A stretch of DNA of 6,475 bases from Leptolyngbya sp. SIO4C5 (GCA_010671965.1 JAAHIC010000266.1:1-6475); one strand, 5' to 3'. Numbered from the stretch's first letter, positions 1 to 6,009 are shown. Notes: a model not told the origin generated them from the letters alone. Program-made: numbers and translations.

Positions 1-1
1 T

Positions 2-75
2 CTGCTACGCCCCAACTTGGCGTAAAAGTGAGTGGCCAAGGCCGCTCACTTTTACGCCAAGTTGGGGCGTAGCAG
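2..75. repeat. Near-perfect 74-bp palindrome with nested hairpins
   Basis: Bases 2-37 are the reverse complement of 40-75 around an AA centre (38-39). The only mismatch is T33 against G44, which would be a G-U wobble in RNA. Each arm also contains its own smaller inverted repeat: TACGCC (6-11) with GGCGTA (19-24) in the left arm, and TACGCC (53-58) with GGCGTA (66-71) in the right arm, each around a 7-base loop. The DNA or RNA could therefore fold either as one 36-bp stem or as three hairpins in a row. It begins 20 bp beyond the stop codon of the minus-strand membrane gene. No T-run follows it on either strand, so it is not a textbook terminator. It may be a miniature mobile element, two abutted terminal repeats, or a dispersed palindrome. 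The left boundary lies at the window edge, so flanking duplications cannot be judged. Confidence 0.9.
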
Positions 76-76
76 T

Positions 77-90
77 GCTGAAAGCTCAGC
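77..90 (-). terminator. Small hairpin just past the membrane-protein stop (weak terminator candidate)
   Basis: GCTGA (77-81) pairs with TCAGC (86-90) around a 4-base loop. It lies between the stop codon of the minus-strand gene (96-98) and the large palindrome. The stem has only 5 bp and there is no T-tract, so the terminator call rests mainly on position. Together with the large palindrome it could mark the 3' end of that transcript. Confidence 0.2.
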
Positions 91-95
91 CATGA

Positions 96-479
96 CTAGC
101 CGTCAGCTTCAGTCGGGCTGCCTTGAATCGCAGGATAGCGCTCTCCCAAGTAATTACCCAGGAAAGTGCTAGCCAAAGACAGAATTACCGGCCCAGCGAT
201 GATCGCCAGCAGACCGCTGACGCTAAATCCAGGTACCAGAACAGAAGACAGCCAGAAACAGATACCGTTGACGACAAGCGAAAACAGTCCGAAGCTCAAA
301 ATGTTCAGCGGCAAGGAGAGAACAGAGAGAATTGGCTTAATCAGTGAGTTGACAACGCCAATCGAGGCAGCAGCAATTAGAGCGGCCGGGAAAGTAGCAA
401 TGTTAACACCAGGAACGACTAGGTCAACGATCAGCAGGCTCAGCGCTGTTACTAGTCCAGTTAATAAAAGTTTCAGCAT
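96..479 (-). CDS. Phage holin family 4-2 / YvlD-type small integral membrane protein
   Basis: A 127-residue, very hydrophobic protein with about four membrane segments (near residues 3-23, 28-47, 55-80 and 86-110) and a short polar C-terminal tail. The central part, NSLIKPIL followed by SLPLNILSFGLFSLVVNG (about residues 44-72), matches the conserved core I know from Phage_holin_4_2 (PF04020), a family widespread in bacterial and cyanobacterial chromosomes. Length is typical. The family name is historical: the molecular role is unknown, and nothing nearby suggests a prophage or lysis cassette. The ATG is preceded by GAGG about 13 bases upstream, an acceptable though slightly distant ribosome-binding site. 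The gene is transcribed away from the Pmp3-type gene across a shared AT-rich spacer, and its 3' end faces the large palindrome. The family call is firm; function is open. Confidence 0.85.
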   Translation of the reverse strand: MLKLLLTGLVTALSLLIVDLVVPGVNIATFPAALIAAASIGVVNSLIKPILSVLSLPLNILSFGLFSLVVNGICFWLSSVLVPGFSVSGLLAIIAGPVILSLASTFLGNYLGERYPAIQGSPTEADG

Positions 480-545
480 AGATTTGTTTTACCTCAAAGC
501 AGTGTTTAATTAGTTAGCTTAAAAATGAAGCTTTTCAGACAGCCA

Positions 546-578
546 ATGTCAGCTTGTCACATCAATAACAACTGACAT
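546..578. repeat. Inverted repeat ATGTCAG / CTGACAT
   Basis: Perfect 7-bp arms at 546-552 and 572-578 with a 19-base spacer. A further TGTCA lies between them at 555-559. It sits 67-99 bp upstream of the holin-family start codon on the minus strand, where an operator could be. The arms are short enough to occur by chance, so the biological role is uncertain. Confidence 0.35.
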
Positions 579-700
579 AGCATCCAGCAAAGCAAACTTT
601 CACTTCAATTGTCTAATTGGAACGCTGGATTAACCTCTCTCAAAGGGCAGATTCTTGCTCAGATTGCTGCTTTGCATACGAATTTGAGCGCAAATCGGTA

Positions 701-748
701 GGATTTTCGAGAAAAATAGCGCCTGATACAATTTTTCTCGAAACATCC
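701..748. repeat. Long intergenic inverted repeat (13-bp perfect arms, extended by GGAT/ATCC)
   Basis: TTTCGAGAAAAAT (705-717) and ATTTTTCTCGAAA (731-743) are exact reverse complements with a 13-base spacer. Beyond them GGAT (701-704) pairs with ATCC (745-748) if one C (744) is bulged, giving 17 bp of pairing. Neither strand has a T-run placed for termination, and the element lies in the middle of a divergent spacer rather than at a gene end. It could be an operator, an RNA hairpin in the leader of the Pmp3-type gene, or part of a small RNA. Confidence 0.75.
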
Positions 749-776
749 AGCAGGAAAGATGTTTAGGCGATAACCC

Positions 777-840
777 AAGCCAAAGTAAATTTTTGTTAAT
801 GGCTTAAAAGTCTCTTCCTGGTGATAGAGAAAGAAAGCCA
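777..840 (+). promoter_or_regulatory. Candidate alternative-pairing leader of the Pmp3-type gene
   Basis: AAGCCA occurs at 777-782 and again at 835-840. The complementary TGGCTT lies between them at 800-805, so the middle copy can pair with either flank but not both. Pairing with the downstream copy is reinforced by TCTCT (811-815) with AGAGA (826-830), giving a two-part stem with a 10-base loop. The structure ends 52 bases before the ATG. Two mutually exclusive stems are the geometry expected of a switch-like leader, but the stems are short and transcription across the region is unproven. Confidence 0.3.
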
Positions 841-892
841 GTTGCTTAGCTTACACTAATAATCAAAAGCAATTATTCTGGATAGTTAAAAG

Positions 893-1078
893 ATGAAAAT
901 TTTACGATTTATTTTGGGTATTCTTGTGCCGCCCGTAGGTGTTTTTCTGACTTATGGAGTGAGTTCTACGCTGCTAATCAATATTCTACTGACGCTGCTG
1001 GCTTGGCTACCAGGTAGCATTCATGCTGTTTGGGCGATCGCCAAGCACTACGAAAAAGCGGGCGAAGGCGCTTACTAG
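893..1078 (+). CDS. Pmp3/YqaE (UPF0057) family small membrane protein
   Basis: A 61-residue protein with two hydrophobic helices (about residues 2-22 and 25-48) and the family hallmark VPPVGVFL (residues 12-19) at the first helix. Pmp3/YqaE proteins are small two-helix plasma-membrane proteolipids, known in yeast, plants and bacteria, and linked to salt, cold and membrane-potential stress. Their biochemical action is not well defined. The length is somewhat above the usual 50-55, through a polar C-terminal tail ending KHYEKAGEGAY. The ATG is the first in frame; the ribosome-binding site is weak (purine-rich AAAAG directly upstream). It is divergent from another small membrane protein, and a glycosidase gene follows 125 bp later on the same strand. 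A HIP1 octamer lies inside the gene at 1034-1041. Confidence 0.88.
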   Translation: MKILRFILGILVPPVGVFLTYGVSSTLLINILLTLLAWLPGSIHAVWAIAKHYEKAGEGAY

Positions 1079-1133
1079 AGATACTCTCTCCACAATTTTT
1101 TCTAGTTTTGCGGGCTTGAAAGCTGCATCTGCC

Positions 1134-1149
1134 TCCCTCCTGCGAGGGA
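1134..1149 (+). terminator. Hairpin between the Pmp3-type gene and the glucosidase (terminator candidate)
   Basis: TCCCTC (1134-1139) pairs perfectly with GAGGGA (1144-1149) around the loop CTGC. A T-rich stretch (ATTTCTTTT, 1162-1170) starts about 12 bases later. The stem is GC-rich and sits 55 bp past the Pmp3-type stop, but the gap between stem and T-run is longer than in a canonical intrinsic terminator. A weaker ACTAGA/TCTAGT pairing (1074-1079 / 1101-1106) spans the stop codon and is followed by TTT. Confidence 0.35.
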
Positions 1150-1171
1150 AGTGGGTGTAGCATTTCTTTTG

Positions 1172-1177
1172 TATAGT
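1172..1177 (+). promoter_or_regulatory. Possible -10 element for the GH13 gene
   Basis: TATAGT differs from the TATAAT consensus at one base and fits the TAnnnT pattern of cyanobacterial promoters. It lies 26 bp before the ATG, which would give a short leader of roughly 20 bases. No good -35 box is visible 16-18 bp upstream. If real, the glucosidase has its own promoter beyond the candidate terminator. Confidence 0.3.
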
Positions 1178-1203
1178 CCTTTCGTTGTTTTGAAGCGTTG
1201 AAT

Positions 1204-2931
1204 ATGGCAGCTTTATCCCCCTGGTGGCGCAGTTCAGTAATTAATCGGCGGGCCTGGGGTTGGGAAAACGATCATCAGGGAAATCAGCAAAACCGCTGGT
1301 GGAGCAATGCTGTCATTTATCAGATCAATCCCTGGAGCTATCAGGATACAAATGGAGATGGGATTGGCGATCTGCAGGGCATTATTTCGCGTTTGGATTA
1401 TGTGGCGGCTTTGGGCGTAGATGCCATCTGGCTCAGTCCCATCTACAAATCACCGATGAAAGATATGGGATACGATATCTGCGACATGCGAGCGATCGAT
1501 TCCCAGTTTGGGACTCTGGCAGATTTTGACCAGCTAGTTGAATTAGCTCATAGCTTAGATCTTAAAGTCATTGTTGATCAGGTACTCAACCACACCTCCG
1601 ACCAGCATCCTTGGTTTGTGGAAAGCCAGCAGAGCCGTGATAATCCCAAGGCTGACTGGTATGTCTGGGCGGATGCCCAGGCTGACAGTTCCCCCCCTAA
1701 TAACTGGCGCTCTGCCATTACCGGCGAAAGTGCCTGGGCTTGGTCCGAGTCACGCCAGCAGTTCTATCTCCACAACTTTCTCGCAGATCAGCCCGACCTG
1801 AATTGGAATAATCCTGAAACGGTGGACGCCATTCTTGACAACGTCAGATTTTGGCTGGAACGGGGAGTTGATGGCCTGCGGTTGGATGCAGTCAACTTCT
1901 ACATTCACGATCCAGAACTGCGAGACAATCCGCCTCGCTCTGAAGACATGCCCTTGCCTGATGGCGTTCCCGCAGGGCATCCGCTGGCGGAACAAGTATT
2001 AAAGTACAGCTTTTGCCATGACTGCAATATCGAGGCGATCGCTCGAATTCGCCGCTTAGTCAACGAATATCCCGACGTGATGACCCTGGGTGAAATTGCC
2101 ATCAGCGAAGATTCCGTTAAGCTGGCAGGCGACTATGTCAAAGCGGACGAAGGATTGCATCTGGCTTATCACACGGGTTTACTAGCCGATAAACCACTGA
2201 CAGCACCGCTGCTGCATCAGTTGATCAACCATGTGCAAGAAAATTTTGCCACAGGTAGTACCTGCTGGATTGTAGGCAATCACGACTACGGCAGACTCAA
2301 GTCTCGCTGGTGCTGCCAGGGCGGTCAGCCCTATCCCGATGCGTTTTACCATATGGTGGCGGCGCTGCTGCTGACTCTGCCCGGTGCCTTTTGCCTATAT
2401 CAGGGAGACGAGTTAGGGCTAACGACCGCGGATATTCCTGAAGACATCTCGCCGGAGCAGCTTAGAGATCCGATGGGACAAACGTTCTATCCTGATATCA
2501 AAGGCCGCGATCCTTCCCGAACGCCAATGCCCTGGCAGGCTGAAGCCCTCAATGCTGGCTTCACAACGGCTAAAGCACCCTGGCTGCCCATTCCTCAAGC
2601 GCACTACTCGATGAGCGTCGATCGCGAGGCTGTCGATTCCACTTCTTTGCTCAATACTTGGCGACGCCTGCTCTATTGGCGCCAAAAGCAGCCCGCTTTG
2701 CAGGCCGGAAACTTTTGTTGGCGAGAGAGTGACAAAAAGATCGTGGCCTTTGTGCGGGAATATGCCGAGCAGTCCCTGCTTTGTCTGTTCAACCTGAGCG
2801 ATCGCCCGGCGACTTACAAGCTACCAGCGGATACTACCTGTGAAGGTGTCTATCTGGGCTTTGAGTTCGATCGCCAGGGAGATACTGTTTATCTGCCCGC
2901 CTTCAGCGTTTACTTTGGTGAGCTACTGTAG
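1204..2931 (+). CDS. GH13 family glycosidase, alpha-glucosidase-like
   Basis: A 575-residue retaining glycoside hydrolase of family GH13, predicted to release glucose from short alpha-glucosides such as maltose and malto-oligosaccharides in the cytosol. No signal peptide is seen. The domains are a (beta/alpha)8 barrel from about residue 33 (WWSNAVIYQINPWSYQD), domain B (about 130-200) and a short beta C-terminal domain (about 480-575). The conserved GH13 regions are present: DQVLNH (125-130), GVDGLRLD with nucleophile D228, TLGE with acid/base E297, and VGNHD with D361. QPDLNWNN (196-203) and GRDPSRTPMPW (434-444) are typical of alpha-glucosidases, and FYIHDPELRDNPP resembles subfamily GH13_23. 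The ATG at 1204 is preferred to TTG at 1198 (GAAG 9 bases upstream). About 30 extra residues precede the barrel. Exact substrate is unproven. Confidence 0.9.
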   Translation: MAALSPWWRSSVINRRAWGWENDHQGNQQNRWWSNAVIYQINPWSYQDTNGDGIGDLQGIISRLDYVAALGVDAIWLSPIYKSPMKDMGYDICDMRAIDSQFGTLADFDQLVELAHSLDLKVIVDQVLNHTSDQHPWFVESQQSRDNPKADWYVWADAQADSSPPNNWRSAITGESAWAWSESRQQFYLHNFLADQPDLNWNNPETVDAILDNVRFWLERGVDGLRLDAVNFYIHDPELRDNPPRSEDMPLPDGVPAGHPLAEQVLKYSFCHDCNIEAIARIRRLVNEYPDVMTLGEIAISEDSVKLAGDYVKADEGLHLAYHTGLLADKPLTAPLLHQLINHVQENFATGSTCWIVGNHDYGRLKSRWCCQGGQPYPDAFYHMVAALLLTLPGAFCLYQGDELGLTTADIPEDISPEQLRDPMGQTFYPDIKGRDPSRTPMPWQAEALNAGFTTAKAPWLPIPQAHYSMSVDREAVDSTSLLNTWRRLLYWRQKQPALQAGNFCWRESDKKIVAFVREYAEQSLLCLFNLSDRPATYKLPADTTCEGVYLGFEFDRQGDTVYLPAFSVYFGELL

Positions 2932-2953
2932 AAAATTCTGCGTTTTGCGAGGC

Positions 2954-3961
2954 TTACAGGCTGACCTGACGTAAATTCTGGCGCGGATCAAACGATCGCT
3001 GGGCCTGAATTTTTTCGTACAGTTCCTTTTCAGTGGCGGTTAAATCCTTGGGCGCTACAATCAGTACCTTCACAAGCTGATCGCCCCGTCCTCCTTTGCG
3101 ATTCGGCCACCCCTTACCGCGCAGTCGCAGGGACTGGCCAGAGCGAATGCCCGCTGGCACATTGACTGTAACCGGGCCATCCGGGGTAGGCACCTCAATC
3201 TTGGCGCCCAAAACGGCCTCATCCGGCGCAATCGGCACTTCACAGGTCAGCTTGTCCCCTTCAAACTGGAAAAAGCTATGGGGCAGCAGCTCGACGGTGA
3301 GATAAACATCGCCACGCTGCTGAGTGCGCGGATCGTAGCTGCCCTTGCCCCGCAGCCGAATCTTAGTTCCTGGCTTGGCCCCCGGCGGAATTCTGACATC
3401 CACCACTTCGCTGCCAATGCGTAGCCGCTTCTGCGTGCCTTGAAAAGCTTCCCCCAAGCTCAAAGAAATATTGGCTTCCTGATCTAGCGAAGCGCTAGAA
3501 GGTGCTCCCGTTGAGAACCCCCCGTCGAAACCAGAAAAGCCAGAGCCAAAGCCAGTCGCACCTGGTGACGTCGTGCGATAGCTGTACTGACGCTGACTGC
3601 CCGTGGAACCCCCTGTCCCCATACGGCCCAGCAGCTCACTAATGAACTCTTCAAAGCTGCCGTAAGCGCCAAAGTCAAACCCGCCAAAGTCGCTAGGCGT
3701 GCCTTGATAGCCCGCCTGCCCCCCAGCCTGTTTCCAATACTGGCCGAACTGGTCGTACTTGCGGCGCTTATCAGTGTCGGATAAAACTTCGTAGGCTTCG
3801 CTGACTTCTTTAAACTTGGCCTCTGCTGCCTTGTTCCCCGGATTCACATCGGGGTGATATTTACGAGCCAGCTTACGGTAGGCTCGCTTGATTTCATCGG
3901 CGCTGGCCGACTTATTTACGCCCAGAACGGCATAGTAGTCTTTGAAGTCAGTCGCAGCCAT
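2954..3961 (-). CDS. Class B DnaJ / CbpA-type Hsp40 co-chaperone
   Basis: A 335-residue co-chaperone that would deliver unfolded clients to DnaK and stimulate its ATPase in the cytosol. The J-domain covers about residues 7-72, with the essential HPD at 36-38 inside [10 protein letters not shown] long Gly/Phe/Ser-rich linker follows (about 73-157), then two beta-sandwich substrate-binding domains (about 160-240 and 241-320), including RLRGKG repeated at 202-207 and 279-284. There are no CxxCxGxG zinc-finger repeats, so this is class B (CbpA/DnaJB-like), not canonical DnaJ. Length is normal. The start is well supported: GAGGAGG lies 7 bases upstream. It converges with the glucosidase gene, the two stops being 22 bp apart, and diverges from the DUF1537 gene. 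The [13 protein letters not shown] segment (283-295) is typical of DnaJ_C. Cyanobacteria carry several such paralogues, so I give no gene symbol. Confidence 0.93.
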   Translation of the reverse strand: MAATDFKDYYAVLGVNKSASADEIKRAYRKLARKYHPDVNPGNKAAEAKFKEVSEAYEVLSDTDKRRKYDQFGQYWKQAGGQAGYQGTPSDFGGFDFGAYGSFEEFISELLGRMGTGGSTGSQRQYSYRTTSPGATGFGSGFSGFDGGFSTGAPSSASLDQEANISLSLGEAFQGTQKRLRIGSEVVDVRIPPGAKPGTKIRLRGKGSYDPRTQQRGDVYLTVELLPHSFFQFEGDKLTCEVPIAPDEAVLGAKIEVPTPDGPVTVNVPAGIRSGQSLRLRGKGWPNRKGGRGDQLVKVLIVAPKDLTATEKELYEKIQAQRSFDPRQNLRQVSL

Positions 3962-3967
3962 CGGCTG
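3955..3967 (-). promoter_or_regulatory. Short hairpin around the dnaJ-type start codon
   Basis: On the minus strand CAGCC (3967-3963) can pair with GGCTG (3959-3955) around a three-base loop GAT. The A and T of the ATG fall in the loop and its G in the stem. The ribosome-binding site lies just upstream, outside the stem. Such a structure could weaken initiation until melted, but a 5-bp stem with a 3-base loop may be coincidental. Confidence 0.2.
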
Positions 3968-3968
3968 T

Positions 3969-3975
3969 CCTCCTC
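3969..3975 (-). promoter_or_regulatory. Strong Shine-Dalgarno of the dnaJ-type gene
   Basis: The minus strand reads GAGGAGG seven bases before the ATG at 3961, nearly a full match to the anti-Shine-Dalgarno sequence. It is the clearest ribosome-binding site in the window and fixes the start codon. Confidence 0.85.
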
Positions 3976-4024
3976 ACCAAGTGATTCGCTGTTGGAACGC
4001 TTAAATCTTCGACTTAGCTAGTCA

Positions 4025-4065
4025 AGGTTTGTCGCCCCAGCCAGTTATTCAGGGGCACCAAACCT
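4025..4065. promoter_or_regulatory. 41-bp two-part inverted repeat in the dnaJ / DUF1537 divergent spacer
   Basis: AGGTTTG (4025-4031) pairs with CAAACCT (4059-4065) and, on the same axis, GCCCC (4034-4038) pairs with GGGGC (4052-4056). Only a 2x2 mismatch separates the two stems, and the centre holds 13 bases. That is 12 bp of co-axial pairing. It lies 64-104 bp upstream of the dnaJ-type ATG within the 277-bp divergent spacer (3962-4238), which otherwise holds two HIP1 octamers (4122, 4175) and no convincing gene. It does not match CIRCE (TTAGCACTC-N9-GAGTGCTAA). It could be an operator or a leader hairpin. A possible minus-strand -35 (TTGACT, 4025-4020) overlaps its edge. Confidence 0.55.
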
Positions 4066-4238
4066 CGTAGATTTAGCCTAGCAAACAGATTCGGTAGTCG
4101 GGGTTCGGTTCTCTGGATGCGGCGATCGCAATTTTTTCCTTTCCCCTATCCCTCTGATGACAAGAAGATAGACTGCGATCGCGTGGATTGCCAGCCTGCG
4201 TGATAATCTGCTTAACAGAATGGCGGCAACTAGCAAGT

Positions 4239-5561
4239 ATGGCTCAGCCCAAGATTATTGTTTTAGATGACGATCCCACCGGGTCGCAGACGGTTCATAG
4301 CTGTCTGCTGCTGCTGCGCTGGGATGTGGAAACCCTCTGTTTAGGACTGCAGGATAGCTCTCCCATCTTTTTTGTGCTGACCAATACGCGGGCCTTGCCT
4401 GCGGCGGAGGCCAAGGCCGTCACCCGTGAAGTCTGCCAAAATCTGAAAAAAGCGATCGCCCAAACGGGCACCCAAGATTACCTCGTCGTCAGCCGCTCTG
4501 ACTCCACCCTGCGAGGCCACTATCCGATTGAAACCGACGCGATCGCGGCTGAACTCGGGCCGTTTGATGCTCACTTTTTAGTGCCCGCCTTTTTTGAAGG
4601 AGGCCGCATCACCCGTGACAGCACCCACTATCTGCTCATAGACGGGGTTGAAACGCCTGTACACAAAACCGAGTTTGCTCAGGATTCCGTTTTTGGCTAT
4701 CACCACAGCTACCTGCCAGACTACGTGGAAGAAAAAACTGAGGCAAGGATAGCCGCCGCTCAGGTGGAGCGGTTTTTACTAGACGAGATGCGGCAGGGGA
4801 CGGGCGATCGCCTCATGCAGCTCTCAGGAAATGTCTGCGTCGCTGTTGACGGCGAAACCCAAGCCGACCTGGACCGCTTTGCCCAAGACCTGTTAGCTGC
4901 TGCTGCCCAGGGCAAAAAGTTTTTGTTTCGCAGTGCGGCCAGCATTTTAACCGCGCTAGCAAATCTGCCGCCCCAGCCTGTGGCTGCCGCCGATATGGCA
5001 ACCTATCGCCGCAGCGGGCAGCCCGGAATTGTGCTGGTGGGTTCCCACGTCCAAAAAACCACCCAGCAGCTAGGGCCGCTATTGGCTGCTCCCCATGTGG
5101 TCGGCATTGAGGTAGATGTGGTGTGCCTTAGCCAAGATCCACAGCAGTATGGGCAAATTTTACAGGACGTAGTCGCGGCGATCGCCGCGGCCTACCAGCA
5201 GGGCAAAACAGCCGTTGTCTATACCAGCCGCGAAGAACTCACCTTCGACCATATTCAGGCTCGCCTAGCTTTTGGCGCTCAGGTATCCGCGCTGCTGATG
5301 GACATTCTGCGTGGCTGTCCGGCAGACATTAGCTTTCTGATTAGCAAAGGCGGTATTACCTCCAACGACACCCTCAGCCAAGGGCTGGCTTTGCGAACCG
5401 CCCGGCTGCTGGGCCAAATTTTGCCCGGTGTCTCCATTGTCCGCACCCCACCCGAACACGCCCAGTGGCCCAACCTGCCCGTCGTCCTCTTCCCCGGCAA
5501 CGTCGGAGACGACCAAGCCCTTGCCACCGTCTATCGGCGTCTTAGCGGGCAAATCGCCTGA
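4239..5561 (+). CDS. Four-carbon acid sugar kinase family protein (DUF1537, OtnK/DtnK-like)
   Basis: A 440-residue member of the DUF1537 kinase family, whose characterised members phosphorylate D-threonate or D/L-erythronate at the 4-OH using ATP. The N-terminal sugar-binding domain starts with [12 protein letters not shown] (10-21), followed by [12 protein letters not shown] (85-96) and [10 protein letters not shown] (114-123). The C-terminal nucleotide-binding domain has VLVGSH (265-270), SKGGITSND (369-377) and FPGNVGDDQ (418-426). Length is normal for the family. ATG 4239 is preferred to TTG 4188 because the family N-terminus begins right after it; no clear ribosome-binding site is visible. 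The usual catabolic partners in heterotrophs (OtnI, OtnC, a PdxA2- or DenD-type dehydrogenase) are absent here. A RidA gene follows after 47 bp, probably in one transcript. The GGITS segment replaces the more familiar GGET/GGDT form, so substrate should not be assumed. Confidence 0.88.
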   Translation: MAQPKIIVLDDDPTGSQTVHSCLLLLRWDVETLCLGLQDSSPIFFVLTNTRALPAAEAKAVTREVCQNLKKAIAQTGTQDYLVVSRSDSTLRGHYPIETDAIAAELGPFDAHFLVPAFFEGGRITRDSTHYLLIDGVETPVHKTEFAQDSVFGYHHSYLPDYVEEKTEARIAAAQVERFLLDEMRQGTGDRLMQLSGNVCVAVDGETQADLDRFAQDLLAAAAQGKKFLFRSAASILTALANLPPQPVAAADMATYRRSGQPGIVLVGSHVQKTTQQLGPLLAAPHVVGIEVDVVCLSQDPQQYGQILQDVVAAIAAAYQQGKTAVVYTSREELTFDHIQARLAFGAQVSALLMDILRGCPADISFLISKGGITSNDTLSQGLALRTARLLGQILPGVSIVRTPPEHAQWPNLPVVLFPGNVGDDQALATVYRRLSGQIA

Positions 5562-5608
5562 CTTTCTCTCCCAACCCTGCCGTCATTCACTCTTCACCCC
5601 TCTTTCCC

Positions 5609-5998
5609 ATGAACCGCCAAGTCATCCACACCGATCAGGCTCCCGCTCCCGTTGGCCCTTACAACCAGGCGATCGCTGCCTCCGGTCAGCTCATTTTCGT
5701 TGCCGGGCAGATTCCCCTCAGTCCGCAAACGGGAGAAATTGTCGGAGCCGGAGACGTGGAGGCACAAACCCAGCAGGCGATCGCTAATATGACAGCTATT
5801 TTGCAAGCGGCTTCTGCGGGTTTAGAAAACGTGGTAAAGACCACTATTTTTCTCAAGGACATGAACGACTTTGGCAAGGTCAACGGCGTCTATGCCCAAT
5901 ACTTTGAGGGGGATACGGCTCCGGCGCGGGCCTGCGTTGAGGTAGCTCGCTTACCCAAAGATGTTCTAGTCGAAATTGAATGTATTGCGGTGATATAG
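5609..5998 (+). CDS. ridA: RidA / YjgF-YER057c-UK114 family enamine/imine deaminase
   Basis: A 129-residue protein of standard RidA length. The family hydrolyses reactive 2-aminoacrylate and related imines, released by PLP enzymes such as threonine/serine dehydratase, to 2-oxoacids and ammonia; it acts as a cytosolic homotrimer. Key features are present: GPYNQA (16-21), FVAGQIPL (30-37), a [11 protein letters not shown] segment (78-88), [14 protein letters not shown] (105-118) with the substrate-carboxylate-binding arginine R107, C109, and E122 in VEIECIAV near the end. These correspond to R105, C107 and E120 of the E. coli protein, so the archetypal active RidA subgroup is likely. It lies 47 bp downstream of the DUF1537 kinase on the same strand, most likely co-transcribed. 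No Shine-Dalgarno is visible; the leader is almost entirely pyrimidine. Two HIP1 octamers lie within the gene. Confidence 0.95.
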   Translation: MNRQVIHTDQAPAPVGPYNQAIAASGQLIFVAGQIPLSPQTGEIVGAGDVEAQTQQAIANMTAILQAASAGLENVVKTTIFLKDMNDFGKVNGVYAQYFEGDTAPARACVEVARLPKDVLVEIECIAVI

Positions 5999-6009
5999 AC
6001 AAAGCTAGG

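Larger units (their letters stand above)
480..892. other. AT-rich divergent intergenic region, 413 bp
   Basis: This spacer separates the 5' ends of the minus-strand holin-family gene and the plus-strand Pmp3-type gene, so it should hold both promoters. I see no convincing coding sequence. It contains several inverted repeats: ATGTCAG/CTGACAT (546-552 / 572-578), ATTTG/CAAAT (682-686 / 691-695), a long one at 701-748, and a three-copy AAGCCA/TGGCTT arrangement at 777-840. I could not place a confident -35/-10 pair for either gene. A small non-coding RNA could also originate here, but the sequence alone does not show that. Confidence 0.6.

Noticed and set aside
96..479. Holin-family gene as a sign of prophage or a lysis system
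   Set aside because: No endolysin, phage structural gene or integrase is nearby, and this family is common in ordinary chromosomes. The name does not imply lysis.
123..513. Plus-strand open frames antisense to the holin-family gene
   Set aside because: Their composition is arginine/serine/threonine-rich and family-less, while the minus-strand frame has a coherent four-helix family match.
525..575. A 16-codon open frame starting ATG AAG CTT in the divergent spacer
   Set aside because: It has no ribosome-binding site, no recognisable peptide and a length readily expected by chance.
546..578. TGTCA/TGACA motifs that recall Tn7-like or CAST transposon ends
   Set aside because: Only three short copies occur, with no regular array, no transposition genes, no tRNA and no CRISPR nearby. 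The motif is too short to carry the claim.
1198..1203. TTG at 1198 as the glucosidase start
   Set aside because: It adds only two residues, and ATG at 1204 is the stronger codon with GAAG at a suitable distance.
2932..2953. A bidirectional terminator between the convergent glucosidase and dnaJ-type genes
   Set aside because: The 22-bp gap holds no stem-loop with a T-run. Transcripts may overlap into the opposing gene, but I see no structure to annotate.
4188..4238. TTG at 4188 as the kinase start
   Set aside because: The extra 17 residues include a cysteine-rich stretch unlike the family. [15 protein letters not shown] from ATG 4239 matches the expected N-terminus.
4760..5552. Minus-strand open frames within the DUF1537 gene
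   Set aside because: They overlap a strongly conserved kinase frame and their translations show no family motif; they look like GC-rich shadow frames.
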